From a virus: 27,921 nucleotides of DNA. Both the position numbers and the translations under genes were made by a program. The notes under the pieces were generated by a model. The model saw only the letters and a program-made list of their open reading frames with translations, made no database searches and was not told where the DNA came from. Each line of letters begins with the position of its first letter. Position 1 is the stretch's first letter. The DNA lies in IMG/VR virus record IMGVR_UViG_3300027578_000029, positions 1 to 27,921 of that record; one strand, written 5' to 3'. Below are positions 8,226-17,295 of the stretch, one piece after another.

Positions 8226-8846
8226 TTACATGCGCAGACCGATTACTGCGAAGTTACCTGCATAAGCGTCAGTAACGCTTGTGAGCGAGGTGCGTGAACC
8301 TGTGCCGAGAACGATGCCGAGTTTACCGTCATCAGTGTGGGCGCAGCCAGTGATCTTGCCGCCGTTTTCGGAAAGCTTGAAGCCCGAACCGACAGTAAGA
8401 GTTCCGTCAATCGCATTAGCAGAGAGGGTGAAGATACCGCGAGTAGCGACTGGAACGGCTTGGCCGGGCAGTACGCACATAAGCTCTTCAGCCTTCTGGC
8501 GATAATAGAGAAGTTTTTCACCGTTCTCGTCAAACTTTGCAGTTTGACGGAGTGTGAGTCCAAGGCAGTTAGTCAAGTCGCCAGAGGCGGCTGGAGTAAC
8601 TTTAAGATTTACCTTGGGGTATTGATTAACACCGACATGAGGGAAGTCGGTCTTGCCGAGATAAGAGTCGGAAGCGTATGAAACAGGGTCAAGGTCAAAG
8701 TTGCCAGCGGAAACTTTAACGAAGACTCCTGCGTCACCAGTTCCAACGCCGGTTACGTTTTCGTTGACAGCTGCGTCAACGAGAGCGTACATATTTACCA
8801 CATCATTGTCGTCGTATTGACGGAATGGTAGGAGACGATTTGCCAT
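8226..8846 (-). CDS. Putative capsid decoration/head-stabilising protein, 206 aa
   Basis: A Gly/Ala/Thr/Val-rich beta-type protein starting MANRLLPFRQYDDNDVVNMY. Segments such as NENVTGVGTGDAGVFVKV and VPVATRGIFTLSANAIDG resemble the capsid-decoration fold, in which a short barrel repeats a Gly-rich turn. It lies between scaffold and major capsid, exactly where lambda-type phages place their decoration gene, and it shares the G+C-richer composition of the capsid gene. AAAGGA precedes the start by about 12 bases. A weaker TGTAAC box lies 22 bases upstream (8869-8875). Function is inferred mostly from position. Confidence 0.65.
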   Translation of the reverse strand: MANRLLPFRQYDDNDVVNMYALVDAAVNENVTGVGTGDAGVFVKVSAGNFDLDPVSYASDSYLGKTDFPHVGVNQYPKVNLKVTPAASGDLTNCLGLTLRQTAKFDENGEKLLYYRQKAEELMCVLPGQAVPVATRGIFTLSANAIDGTLTVGSGFKLSENGGKITGCAHTDDGKLGIVLGTGSRTSLTSVTDAYAGNFAVIGLRM

Positions 8847-8885
8847 ATTAGTTGTCCTTTAATTGTTTGTTACAGTTAATTTTTA

Positions 8886-9593
8886 TTATTTAGAATAGCT
8901 TACGCTAATATTTTCGCGAGAGAAAGCTTTTGCGAACTTCTCACGGAAAGACTGCTCGACAGCGATTTTGCTATCGGGGGCCTTATTGGTGGCTGTAGCA
9001 TTATCTAATGCGGCAGCGACATCAGCCTTTTTCTCTTCCTCTACCTTTACTTCGGCAGTGGCAGAAGCTTTGCTGACTTCTTTAAGACGAGCCTCAACTT
9101 GCTCAGAGATTTTCTTTTCAATCTCGGCGGCTTGGGCTTTGATAAACTCTTTATTCTTGTGCTTCCATACGGTAGCGAACTTCTCTTTGTAAGAAGCAAA
9201 AGCCTCTTCTGTCGCCTCAAGAGCTTGAACTTCGCCAATGATAAGTTTACGGTCGTCATCGTTGAGTTCATAAGCGGCGTCGAGTTCACCAACACGGGCA
9301 TTAAGACGAGCTACAGCCTCTTCTTGCGCTTGGGCTTCTTTAATTTTATTAAGCTCTTCTTGTGTTTTGGCAAGTTCTGCCTTCATTGATTCTACTGAAG
9401 CGACTGTCTCATTGTAAAGCTTCTCGGCTTTGTCTTTAGCGGCCTTCTCAGCTGCAATGGAGTCGCGATACTCTGCGTCCTTCTGTTTGATAGCTTCAGC
9501 GAAATGGCTGGTCATTGAAGCGACAGCCTCTTCGCCAAATTTCTTTTCAAGAAGAGCAGACTTTAACTCTGTGATAAGTTTTTCTAAGTCCAT
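8886..9593 (-). CDS. Nested scaffolding protein, internal in-frame start, 235 aa
   Basis: ATG at 9591-9593 (Met294 of the long product) begins MDLEKLITELKSALLEKKFG and continues as a coiled coil to the shared stop, about the right size for a scaffold. Lambda C/Nu3 is the known precedent for a scaffold nested in frame at the end of a protease gene. Upstream is A-rich (TGTAAAAACAATAAACCAT) with no clear Shine-Dalgarno but with a TGTAAA box at 9607-9612, 13 bases before the ATG. From roughly this point down, composition becomes G+C-richer, as in the abundant capsid genes. Independent expression is inferred. Confidence 0.5.
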   Translation of the reverse strand: MDLEKLITELKSALLEKKFGEEAVASMTSHFAEAIKQKDAEYRDSIAAEKAAKDKAEKLYNETVASVESMKAELAKTQEELNKIKEAQAQEEAVARLNARVGELDAAYELNDDDRKLIIGEVQALEATEEAFASYKEKFATVWKHKNKEFIKAQAAEIEKKISEQVEARLKEVSKASATAEVKVEEEKKADVAAALDNATATNKAPDSKIAVEQSFREKFAKAFSRENISVSYSK

Positions 9594-10472
9594 ATGGTTT
9601 ATTGTTTTTACATTTTTTATCTGTAAAATGGAATTTGATTTTTTATTCGTTAAAAATGCACTGACTTCTTCGATGCAATTTTCATTAGCTTCAACCTCTT
9701 CATTTTTCTTTTCGTCCTCTTGAACAGAAAATGACGGAGCATCTTCAAATGCTACAACACCATTGACTTGCGCGGCTGGATTAGTTGTGAAACCCCCGCC
9801 TAAAGGATAAATCTCTCCAACTATTAATCTGTAAACCGGAGTTCCATCTTTTAATTTACCGGCTCCACCTTTTGCTTTTAAAAATTGAGAAAATTCTTGA
9901 ATTTGTTTTGGATCTGTGATAATATCAGCCTCTTTTAAAGACTGACTTCCAACTGCTAAATAATAATTACTAAAACCAATTTCCCAACTCGCAGAAATAG
10001 AATTGTAAAAAGAATCTTTTGGATCAGAATTTCTTAGCATTAACGATGTAAATTTTTTGTCAACAGTTTTATAAATAACACCGGCAACTGATAGATAAAC
10101 AGGATCAAGAGTTTTACCAACTTCCTCTTCTGTTAAAAATTTATTATCTCCAATTCTATTGAAAGAATAATTTGTAATGTGTCCGATTACACGTTCTTTG
10201 TTGTGTTCAATATTAAGATACTTATTCATGAAACGCTTTGCAATCTTTGATGCAGTAGCGCCAGAAATACCATCGCCGTTGTTATTGATCATGTTTGGAA
10301 CGGCGAGATTAAAAGAAACCCCGAGAAGATCAGGATTATCTTCAAAATCTATTTTTGGAGAAAGTTTTTTTAATTCATCCAAAGAAGCTTTGGAGATTTT
10401 AAAACGTTCGTCCGAAATACCATAACAAGCGACAGCAACATTGTCCAAAATCGTGCTATACTTGAATGCCAT
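8886..10472 (-). CDS. Prohead protease fused to scaffold region, 528 aa
   Basis: Two-part protein. Residues 1-250 look like a prohead serine protease: NIEHNKERVIGHI (His90 or His98), then SISASWEIGF (Ser158/Ser160), then EIYPLGGGFTTNP and GVVAFE. This is the usual His...Ser order of phage maturation proteases. An acidic linker follows (about 250-293). Residues 294-528 are a Lys/Glu/Ala-rich coiled coil typical of scaffolding proteins. The downstream part can also start independently at Met294. It is four bases from the portal stop and upstream of the decoration and capsid genes. The protease would clear the scaffold during head maturation. The exact catalytic residues are not certain. Confidence 0.8.
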   Translation of the reverse strand: MAFKYSTILDNVAVACYGISDERFKISKASLDELKKLSPKIDFEDNPDLLGVSFNLAVPNMINNNGDGISGATASKIAKRFMNKYLNIEHNKERVIGHITNYSFNRIGDNKFLTEEEVGKTLDPVYLSVAGVIYKTVDKKFTSLMLRNSDPKDSFYNSISASWEIGFSNYYLAVGSQSLKEADIITDPKQIQEFSQFLKAKGGAGKLKDGTPVYRLIVGEIYPLGGGFTTNPAAQVNGVVAFEDAPSFSVQEDEKKNEEVEANENCIEEVSAFLTNKKSNSILQIKNVKTINHMDLEKLITELKSALLEKKFGEEAVASMTSHFAEAIKQKDAEYRDSIAAEKAAKDKAEKLYNETVASVESMKAELAKTQEELNKIKEAQAQEEAVARLNARVGELDAAYELNDDDRKLIIGEVQALEATEEAFASYKEKFATVWKHKNKEFIKAQAAEIEKKISEQVEARLKEVSKASATAEVKVEEEKKADVAAALDNATATNKAPDSKIAVEQSFREKFAKAFSRENISVSYSK

Positions 10473-10475
10473 ATT

Positions 10476-12410
10476 TTATTTTACAGCAGAATGATGCAAA
10501 ATGGCCGCAGAATATTCATCGAGTAAAAATTCGTCAGCTGTATCAAGAACAGATTTCATTGGTTGCAATCTTTCAATTTCATCAAGATTAGCCATGCACT
10601 TTTGAACATTTGTTACCCAATCTTGTCTTGAACTTGATGCAATAACCTTCTTGCATAAATTTACTATATTTGATTTTTGCTCTTCGCTTAAAGAAGCTAC
10701 GGCAAATTTTTTAGCAGCGAAATCCTCTGCTGCTTTCATAAAAGCATCTATCTCGTAAATTGTTGTTTGAATATCTTTTCTTGATGCTGTAGCCCCTAAA
10801 GGTCTTCCTGCTCCAGATTGTGTCGGAGCAGCAGTTGGAGCAGCCGCTGTAGGATCAGAAGATTCTGATTGAATCATTGGAACTCCACCAACAATTGGAT
10901 TGTAATATCCTTTTTCTCTATCCGAGACGAACTTTTGCTGCGCGGGCGCGAGGTCAGTTGGGTCTGGAAGTTTGCCGTTATTAATTGATTCGATACCTTG
11001 TTCTGGAGTAAGAACACCAATCTCCATTAAACGACTGATTGTTCTCATGTATTGAGTTTCATCCTTCAAATCAATTTCAGTAAATTTGGCAGTTGGCCAA
11101 GAACGAAAGCCTAAATCTTTTGATATGCGAATAATTTCTGGCTGAAGAACATCGTTAAGAAATGCATTTCTAACTTCTTTTAAACGCTCCATGAAAAAGC
11201 TAATTTTCGCACTTTGACCATTATACTTTTCGTTTCCGAGCATAACGTTCATCAAACCTTCTTTAATATCTTCGTTTAGAATTTCGTATTTTTCTCTACC
11301 TACAACTTTTTTCAAATCAGGGATAACAAAGTCCGCTCTAGTTGTATAATCTGAAACAAGAACGCGACCGACGCTTTCATTCATAAATAAGTTTTGCATG
11401 GCAGTCATATTCGCGGGATTAATACCGCCTTTATCTGGCTCCGCTCCCATCGTAATCAAAAGAATTACATTCTCTACAGTGCGGGCAATTGCTTGATCAA
11501 TGCGTTTTAGTTCAATCTTTGCGTTAATATCTTCAAGAACAGGATAAGCAAAAGGAACTGCAAATGGCTCGTAATCTTGTTTTTTGTAAAAAGAATAAAG
11601 CAAATACTTTGGATCAAGTTTCATTTTCAAACCATCTCTAAAATATTGCTTACCTTTAATTTGTTTTTGAATTTCTGGATCAAATCCATTAAGAAGCTCA
11701 ACATCCGCATCATCTTTAGGATTTTTTAAACGCTCAAGCTCGTATTCAGAAAGAATTTTTTCGTAAACGGCCTCTGCAAATGAGCTAGATATTTTAGCAA
11801 CAATATCATATGGATTAATTAAAATATAACGAAGAGGGACTTTATTATTCTTAATTCCATTTTCGCTCAAACCAGAAAGTAGCTTAAAATCTTCTGCATT
11901 AAACTTACCGTCAATTCGATAAAGAAAAATATTTCCACTGCGATAATACTCGCGAAAATACTGATCTTTTAATTTCCAAAGTTTGATTTTATCAAACCAT
12001 TTTTGAAAAAATTCTCTACTTCTTTCAGTCCCACCTTCAAGATAAACATCCGTATTAGCAAACTCAGTAGCTATATCTATAGTATTTCTAACTATCGCGA
12101 CATTAGCATAAGCTTTTTGGCAAAGCATAATTGCGTCTCTTATATCTACTCCGTCTTTTGTATATTCATATGGCAGAATGCCTTGGCTCAGTAAAGAATA
12201 GCGACCGACATGAATATCTGTTCCGTTTCTGGGAATTCTTGTTTTTGTAGGCGAATCTGTTTGCGTTGACCTAACAGAAGCATTTGAAACCTCTTTGTAA
12301 AAAGGCTCACCCATAAGTTTTGGCTCATAAGAGGCTTGCGAAACTTGAACTGGCTGAATTTTATTAAACCTTGTCCAATAATCAGACTTTTTGTTATATT
12401 GACGAGCCAT
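10476..12410 (-). CDS. Portal protein, 644 aa
   Basis: Length and position between terminase and prohead protease fit a portal. The N-terminal part includes AYANVAIVRNTIDIATEFAN (about residues 100-119), the typical start of the clip/wing helices. The middle has YILINPYDIV, KYLLYSFYKK and the stem-like helix segment INAKIELKRIDQAIARTVEN. Then come the long helices EILNEDIKEGLMNVMLG and FFMERLKEVRNAFLNDVLQP. A Pro/Ala/Thr linker (about 530-550) leads into a C-terminal helical tail. The portal would form the dodecameric DNA channel at one capsid vertex. The start is close to a GTGTAAC box 15 bases upstream. No unusual truncation was seen. Confidence 0.85.
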   Translation of the reverse strand: MARQYNKKSDYWTRFNKIQPVQVSQASYEPKLMGEPFYKEVSNASVRSTQTDSPTKTRIPRNGTDIHVGRYSLLSQGILPYEYTKDGVDIRDAIMLCQKAYANVAIVRNTIDIATEFANTDVYLEGGTERSREFFQKWFDKIKLWKLKDQYFREYYRSGNIFLYRIDGKFNAEDFKLLSGLSENGIKNNKVPLRYILINPYDIVAKISSSFAEAVYEKILSEYELERLKNPKDDADVELLNGFDPEIQKQIKGKQYFRDGLKMKLDPKYLLYSFYKKQDYEPFAVPFAYPVLEDINAKIELKRIDQAIARTVENVILLITMGAEPDKGGINPANMTAMQNLFMNESVGRVLVSDYTTRADFVIPDLKKVVGREKYEILNEDIKEGLMNVMLGNEKYNGQSAKISFFMERLKEVRNAFLNDVLQPEIIRISKDLGFRSWPTAKFTEIDLKDETQYMRTISRLMEIGVLTPEQGIESINNGKLPDPTDLAPAQQKFVSDREKGYYNPIVGGVPMIQSESSDPTAAAPTAAPTQSGAGRPLGATASRKDIQTTIYEIDAFMKAAEDFAAKKFAVASLSEEQKSNIVNLCKKVIASSSRQDWVTNVQKCMANLDEIERLQPMKSVLDTADEFLLDEYSAAILHHSAVK

Positions 12411-12425
12411 TTTCTTATATTAAAA

Positions 12426-12432
12426 GTTACAC
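12426..12432 (-). promoter_or_regulatory. GTGTAAC box, weaker candidate late promoter before portal
   Basis: Minus-strand GTGTAAC 15 bases before the portal ATG, one base different from the GTGTAAAT octamers. Lies in a 41-base gap after the glycosyltransferase-like gene. Confidence 0.3.
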
Positions 12433-12451
12433 CAAAAGTCTCAAAAGTACT

Positions 12452-13450
12452 TTAATTTTCTATAGCTAGAATGTCATCGTCCGAACAATATTTGACTTCT
12501 TTACATATCATTCGCCCATTTTGATCGGTTATTTCGAATTTAACTATATCGTTAATCGCCAGTGAACTTCCAGTTAGCCAAACATCTTTTTGAGTTAAAA
12601 AAGAATTATCTAATTTAGAATTTAAATAAATCTTAACGTTCAAAACTAAAGATTTAGAAAAATTGTAAAAAAATGGCTGAATAATACCATTTTTTCTTTT
12701 TAGTATGAGAGCGTATTGATTTGCAATAAAATTTATATCATCGTATCTAAAATTTAAACAATCTTGATCAACAACGTTTTCAAAATAATCAACTGGAATC
12801 AAATGAACAAATTCCTCAAACTGTTTTAAATAAAAGCCAAAACAATATTCATATGGCATCCAAGGAAAAATTGTTTTGCATATCTGAGGATCATATAAAT
12901 CTTTTTCATTCGAAGGGTAAGAAAATGTTTGATTAAAAAATTTAATATTAGCAAAATAATGATTTGTGTATCTAAATGTATTGTCTTTTTGAGATCCAAC
13001 AGCACAAAACTTTATTTTAGAATTATTTAATATATTTAAATTTTCTACATAATAATTGATATTTGGAACAATAACATCGTCCTCTGTATAAAGAGCAGTT
13101 TCAAAACCCAATTTTTCTGCAAGTCCAAATAATAATTTTGTATTTCTGCTTATTGTCGGATCAACATTACCAACGAATATAAGAATGCCATTATTTGGAG
13201 GCAAAGCTGTTAAAGAAACATGGTCTTTACCTTCAAGCTGACACTTTTTGTGATACAGTGCAGATTTTACTATTTTTTCTTTGTTCAAAAAAAAGTAATC
13301 AACTGAATTAATAATATCGCTATTAACTTCGCATCCAGAACACAATATGATAGGACAACCAATCTCTTTTAGTTTAGAGATTTGTTTTTTTAATGTTAAA
13401 ATTTTTTTTTCTGAATTAGGAAAAGAATTTATTAAAACTACATTTTTCAT
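12452..13450 (-). CDS. Glycosyltransferase-like protein (GT-A type), 332 aa
   Basis: The N-terminus resembles nucleotide-sugar glycosyltransferases: alternating strand and helix (VVLINSFPNSEKKILTLKKQ, then CPIILCSGCEV, then VDYFFLNKEK). Residues 119-128 (ALYTEDDVIV) carry an acidic EDD at 123-125, in the place of the metal-binding DXD of GT-A enzymes. The C-terminal 80 residues look like a beta-rich accessory region. The start overlaps the terminase stop as ATGA, so translation is probably coupled. A glycosyltransferase here is not part of the core packaging set. Substrates could be the fibre, the capsid or host glycans. The family assignment is by motif and pattern only. Confidence 0.6.
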   Translation of the reverse strand: MKNVVLINSFPNSEKKILTLKKQISKLKEIGCPIILCSGCEVNSDIINSVDYFFLNKEKIVKSALYHKKCQLEGKDHVSLTALPPNNGILIFVGNVDPTISRNTKLLFGLAEKLGFETALYTEDDVIVPNINYYVENLNILNNSKIKFCAVGSQKDNTFRYTNHYFANIKFFNQTFSYPSNEKDLYDPQICKTIFPWMPYEYCFGFYLKQFEEFVHLIPVDYFENVVDQDCLNFRYDDINFIANQYALILKRKNGIIQPFFYNFSKSLVLNVKIYLNSKLDNSFLTQKDVWLTGSSLAINDIVKFEITDQNGRMICKEVKYCSDDDILAIEN

Positions 13451-15315
13451 CTGGCAAAAAATGGAACAAAAGTTGCGGAATTTTTTTCCGCTTTTATGTC
13501 CATCATGTCATAATATATTTTAGTCATCCAATTTCCAAGCACCAAACAAGCATAAGAGTCTTTTCTAGTTTTCTCCGCGCCGCTTTGTTTTTTTAATTCT
13601 GGAGGCAGATCAAAACTTTGATGACCGTTTGCGGTCGTTGTTGGGATAATCAGCGAACATTGAGCTTTAACCAATTCAATCATGTCTGCCTGATGATCAA
13701 CAAAATCAACCATCTTAGCTTCGATACTTTGAGTATCTTCATGGTCACGAATAAATTTTAAATTTTTGATTGGAATAGTTTTACTTTTTTGCGATGTAAA
13801 ATCGTCGTCTACGGCTTCAGCAGCAAATAATATCTTTCTATGATCAAAATTTGATTGAAGCAATTCATTCGCATATCTTATCCAGCCACTAGTAGGTATT
13901 CGAAGATAACAAATTCTACCAGAGCTTTTGCTGTAAACATTTCTTGCTTTTCTTAATTCATCTTGATAAGTTTCTGGAGTATCAAAATCTGCTTCAAATG
14001 TTTTAACTTCTATTTTGCTATTCTTAAACAGTTCACTTTCATTTGCAGCATTTATAAATTGCAATCCTCCGTTATAGTCACCGCACATAGCGACAATATT
14101 AAAGCTAGTCAACAAATAATGAAGATACTCAATATGTTTTCTTAAATTAGTTCCAGACAAAGCGTAGTTATGCACGACAATTCCTTTACGATTTGTTTTG
14201 TCGAGCTTAATAACGTTCATGGCAAAATCGTCAGACGATTCGTTTTCTGCCCAAGACGGGTCAAAACTTAATATATATTCTGCATTTTTTTCTCCAGCAA
14301 CTTCAATTGCTTGCCCTTCTCCAGCTTTAATTGTGCATTCATGCATTTTACTCAGTTTAAAATACCCAGACGAATCATCAACAAATTGAGATCCAAATTC
14401 TCTTTTGAATTGAGATTCTGACATGGTTGCTTTTGCTTGAGTTAACAAACTTTCATCATACAGGCCATGAGGAGCCACATCGTAAGAAAAATGCAAGATA
14501 GCTCTTGTAGCTCCTCCTTTAGCATTTCTTTCTGGCGTAATGATTAAGTCTTCATATTGCTTATAAAGTTTATACATGTACTCAAACTGATAAGACGCAG
14601 AAGAAAGAACAATAATTTTATTATTAGGCCAAACAAATCGATCCTCTTCTTTCATTTCGCCACGCTTAATAAGCTCCGTTTCCAAGTCGTAAACTTGTTT
14701 TCTTTCAGTTGGGTTTTGTACAACAGAAAGGAAGGGGATAATAACTTCGTTAAAAATGCGATCTGGCATAAGCAAAAACTCATCAATCATCATACGGTGA
14801 AAGCGAAAACCACGGAGTTTTTCACCGTCGCCAAGAGGCAAACAAGTAATCTTACTGCGTCCAAATTCCATTGTCCATTCGTCTGAACTTTTAGAAACCT
14901 TAGTTATACATTGTTTTAAAAATACGGCATTAGGCTTTTCTGCAATTTCTTCTATCTTGCGGAAAATCATCTTTGCCTGACGAAATGTTTTACTAACAAT
15001 ACCAATATGTACCCCTTGATTCAATATTGCATCAAGAGATGCAAACACTGCACAAGTGAAACTTTTTGAAAGTCCACGGCTCCACACCATCATAGAGTAA
15101 TCTGTTTCAAACATGGTTTTGATCGCCATATGTTGAAATGGAAATAGCTTAACGCCGCAAATAATTTCCGAAGAAAACGAAATATTTGAACGCAAAAATT
15201 TATAGAGAAGAATTTTAGCGTCTCTTTCTTCCAAGAACCCTTGTTTACTAAGGATTTCTTGGTTTACGTTACGGAATAAGCTTTTTCTTTTTTGGTTTCC
15301 TTCGATCCAAGCCAT
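13447..15315 (-). CDS. terL: Terminase large subunit, 622 aa
   Basis: The DNA-packaging motor ATPase and nuclease. Residues 58-69 hold a Q-motif-like FPFQHMAIKTMF. The Walker A is atypical (WSRGLSKSF, 78-86), as in many phage terminases. Walker B is MMIDE (175-179), with a coupling motif SSA at 238-240. The C-terminal RNase H-like nuclease shows Asp352 (SFDPSWAE) and Asp413 (CGDYNGG); a third acidic residue probably lies in the VDDDF stretch or in VDFVDHQAD. The start is supported by AAGGA about 8 bases before ATG 15313-15315, although this makes a 52-base overlap with the upstream nuclease gene. It ends with an ATGA overlap into the glycosyltransferase-like gene. Confidence 0.93.
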   Translation of the reverse strand: MAWIEGNQKRKSLFRNVNQEILSKQGFLEERDAKILLYKFLRSNISFSSEIICGVKLFPFQHMAIKTMFETDYSMMVWSRGLSKSFTCAVFASLDAILNQGVHIGIVSKTFRQAKMIFRKIEEIAEKPNAVFLKQCITKVSKSSDEWTMEFGRSKITCLPLGDGEKLRGFRFHRMMIDEFLLMPDRIFNEVIIPFLSVVQNPTERKQVYDLETELIKRGEMKEEDRFVWPNNKIIVLSSASYQFEYMYKLYKQYEDLIITPERNAKGGATRAILHFSYDVAPHGLYDESLLTQAKATMSESQFKREFGSQFVDDSSGYFKLSKMHECTIKAGEGQAIEVAGEKNAEYILSFDPSWAENESSDDFAMNVIKLDKTNRKGIVVHNYALSGTNLRKHIEYLHYLLTSFNIVAMCGDYNGGLQFINAANESELFKNSKIEVKTFEADFDTPETYQDELRKARNVYSKSSGRICYLRIPTSGWIRYANELLQSNFDHRKILFAAEAVDDDFTSQKSKTIPIKNLKFIRDHEDTQSIEAKMVDFVDHQADMIELVKAQCSLIIPTTTANGHQSFDLPPELKKQSGAEKTRKDSYACLVLGNWMTKIYYDMMDIKAEKNSATFVPFFAR

Positions 15316-16244
15316 GATTTATCCTTATCTAAAAAATATTGAACATCAACATCCCAAAGAACACTGCCAATTGCAGTTAATTTCGGTATAAGAATTTCAC
15401 TGTTAGTTCTATTGCCAGAAAATATAAATTGACAGTACCCCGCAAACTCATGCTGCAACAATCGCATATTATGATATATAAATTTTAAATTCGCCTTATG
15501 AGGAGTAAAATCATTGTTACTACTTATACGTTCTAAAGTTGATTCTACAACAACGAATAGATAACACTCCATGTCTTTGCATCTTTGCAGTTCGCGCCTA
15601 AATCTATCTAAATTTTCACCAACTAAAGTTCCTTTAAAATCGGATTCAGATTTTCTGTCTACAAATGTTTTTGTATAATTTGAACCACTAGCAGTATAGT
15701 CGCCAAAGTCTAGTTTGACTTTTCTTTCTTTTTGAAAAGAAAGAGGCTGCTGTTCTCTTGTATCTACAAATATCTCTACATTTGAGAAGTCTTCGTAAAA
15801 CTTTCTAGGTAAACTGCGCCTAAACATAGGTTCTATCCCAACTTCGTCGCAAACTTTAGAATAAGTACCAAAATGTTTTTTATAAATATCTATGCTCGGC
15901 ATTTCACTTGTTTCCAATTCTAAATGACAAGGAGCATATTTTAAATCTTTAGCTTTGATTCTGTAAGCTAACATTTTTTTGATTTGCTGTTTTACAGTTT
16001 CGGAAGATTCTATTTCGCACCATCTTAATAACTGACTTCTGTTTTCGAAATCTTTTTCGAAATAAGAATCTTTGTCTTTGAAAGGCAAATAAGTTCCTGT
16101 TAAAAGGTTTTTTCTAGGATAATGAGTGAGATAATATTCATTAAGGCCAATCTTATGCTTTTTTAAATGTGCATGGAGGCTCCTCTCAGAAAGAAAGGAA
16201 CTGTGGCATATTTTGCAACAGTTGGTATTATCAGACTGCATCAT
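15264..16244 (-). CDS. C2H2 zinc finger plus ERCC4-type nuclease, 326 aa
   Basis: The N-terminus has a complete C2H2 finger: Cys10, Cys13, His26, His30. Residues 157-235 match an ERCC4/XPF-type nuclease: VEIFVDTREQQPLSF (Asp161), LDFGDYT (Asp182), then FVDRKSESDF (Asp196-Arg-Lys, Asp202). That is the GD...(E/D)RKxxxD signature with Asp in place of the usual Glu. A helical stretch LDRFRRELQRCKDM and strand CYLFVVVES follow, as in that fold. It lies between the double-HTH protein (14-base overlap) and the large terminase (52-base overlap). It may cleave branched or end DNA during packaging or recombination; the role is inferred from position. Confidence 0.8.
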   Translation of the reverse strand: MMQSDNTNCCKICHSSFLSERSLHAHLKKHKIGLNEYYLTHYPRKNLLTGTYLPFKDKDSYFEKDFENRSQLLRWCEIESSETVKQQIKKMLAYRIKAKDLKYAPCHLELETSEMPSIDIYKKHFGTYSKVCDEVGIEPMFRRSLPRKFYEDFSNVEIFVDTREQQPLSFQKERKVKLDFGDYTASGSNYTKTFVDRKSESDFKGTLVGENLDRFRRELQRCKDMECYLFVVVESTLERISSNNDFTPHKANLKFIYHNMRLLQHEFAGYCQFIFSGNRTNSEILIPKLTAIGSVLWDVDVQYFLDKDKSWLGSKETKKEKAYSVT

Positions 16245-17295
16245 CTAATGATATTCCTAATATGCGCGCCTTCCATTCTACCATACTTTCCATTTTTTTT
16301 GCTTCTTCTGCAACGAGAGATTTTTGCATTTCGGCAATTTTAATCATATTGGCTCGCTCTTCTTCATCTTGGAAAAGTTGCACAATAGAAAGAATAGAAG
16401 CATTCTCTTTATGTTTAGAAGATATTCTTTCTCTTCTGTCTCCTTGTAATTTTTTAATTAAGCTTTCTACTCTGCCTTCGCACTGATGATATTCGCTGCT
16501 TTTAGCTTTAATAATTTCGGCTAAACGAATACTCATTTCATTTTGCTCTTGAGTTTCCTCAAACATTTTGTTTAATTTGTCCAAATGGCGAGAAGTAGTT
16601 TCTAAATTAATAATTTCTTTGCAAACATTCATATACAAATTAACTTCATCCGCTGTCAAATCTGGTTTATCCCAAGTCATGCGGATGAATTCTTGTTCAA
16701 AAATATTTCTATCCTCTTCTGAAGTGTAACAGTTTATAATTTTTTGAAAACGAGAATTTAGTAAATTAATTGCGAGTTTTTCTGCACAAACCTTTTGCTG
16801 TCTTGTTAACCGATCTTTATCAATTTTTTCTCCAGTGGCTTCGTTGATTCGATTAATCACACGTTCTATTGAACGTGGAGTTTGATATTTAACAAACATC
16901 GCATCATCTGATGTGGCGTTATTTTCACAACCAGAATTTCTGATGTAAGAGCCAACAGTTCTATGTTCAAGACCCATTGCTGATATCGGCCTATCTGGAA
17001 AAAGAAGCTCCGCTATTCTCAGAGCCGAAATACCATTTTTTGCTTGATCTTCAATAAATTGTTCTTGTTCTGGAGTCAGTGGTAAATCACCTACTTTTTC
17101 GTATTTTGATGTTTTATATTGAATTTTATTTGAGGCCAATAAAGATCTGATAGCAATTCCTTGCCTCGTTCTTCCATCAAGAGCTTCATCATTAAAAAAT
17201 TTTCGAGTTATAGTATTTAGATCAGGAAATTCTTTCGCAAGTTCGATAATTTTTTGACGATCCTCTTCACTAAAGCTAATTTTATTATTTGCCAC
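16231..17295 (-). CDS. Double-HTH DNA-binding protein, candidate small terminase, 354 aa
   Basis: The first 125 residues contain two similar helix-turn-helix-like units. One is SFSEEDRQKIIELAKEFPDL followed by TITRKFF (about 8-34). The other is PLTPEQEQFIEDQAKNGISA followed by LRIAELLFPDR (about 72-102). Both have the form acid-rich helix, turn, recognition helix. A long Lys/Glu-rich helical region fills 150-340. It directly precedes the nuclease and large terminase, where the small terminase subunit normally lies, and no other small-terminase candidate is present. At 354 residues it is longer than most small subunits, so a transcription regulator is an alternative. Confidence 0.5.
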   Translation of the reverse strand: MANNKISFSEEDRQKIIELAKEFPDLNTITRKFFNDEALDGRTRQGIAIRSLLASNKIQYKTSKYEKVGDLPLTPEQEQFIEDQAKNGISALRIAELLFPDRPISAMGLEHRTVGSYIRNSGCENNATSDDAMFVKYQTPRSIERVINRINEATGEKIDKDRLTRQQKVCAEKLAINLLNSRFQKIINCYTSEEDRNIFEQEFIRMTWDKPDLTADEVNLYMNVCKEIINLETTSRHLDKLNKMFEETQEQNEMSIRLAEIIKAKSSEYHQCEGRVESLIKKLQGDRRERISSKHKENASILSIVQLFQDEEERANMIKIAEMQKSLVAEEAKKMESMVEWKARILGISLDDAV

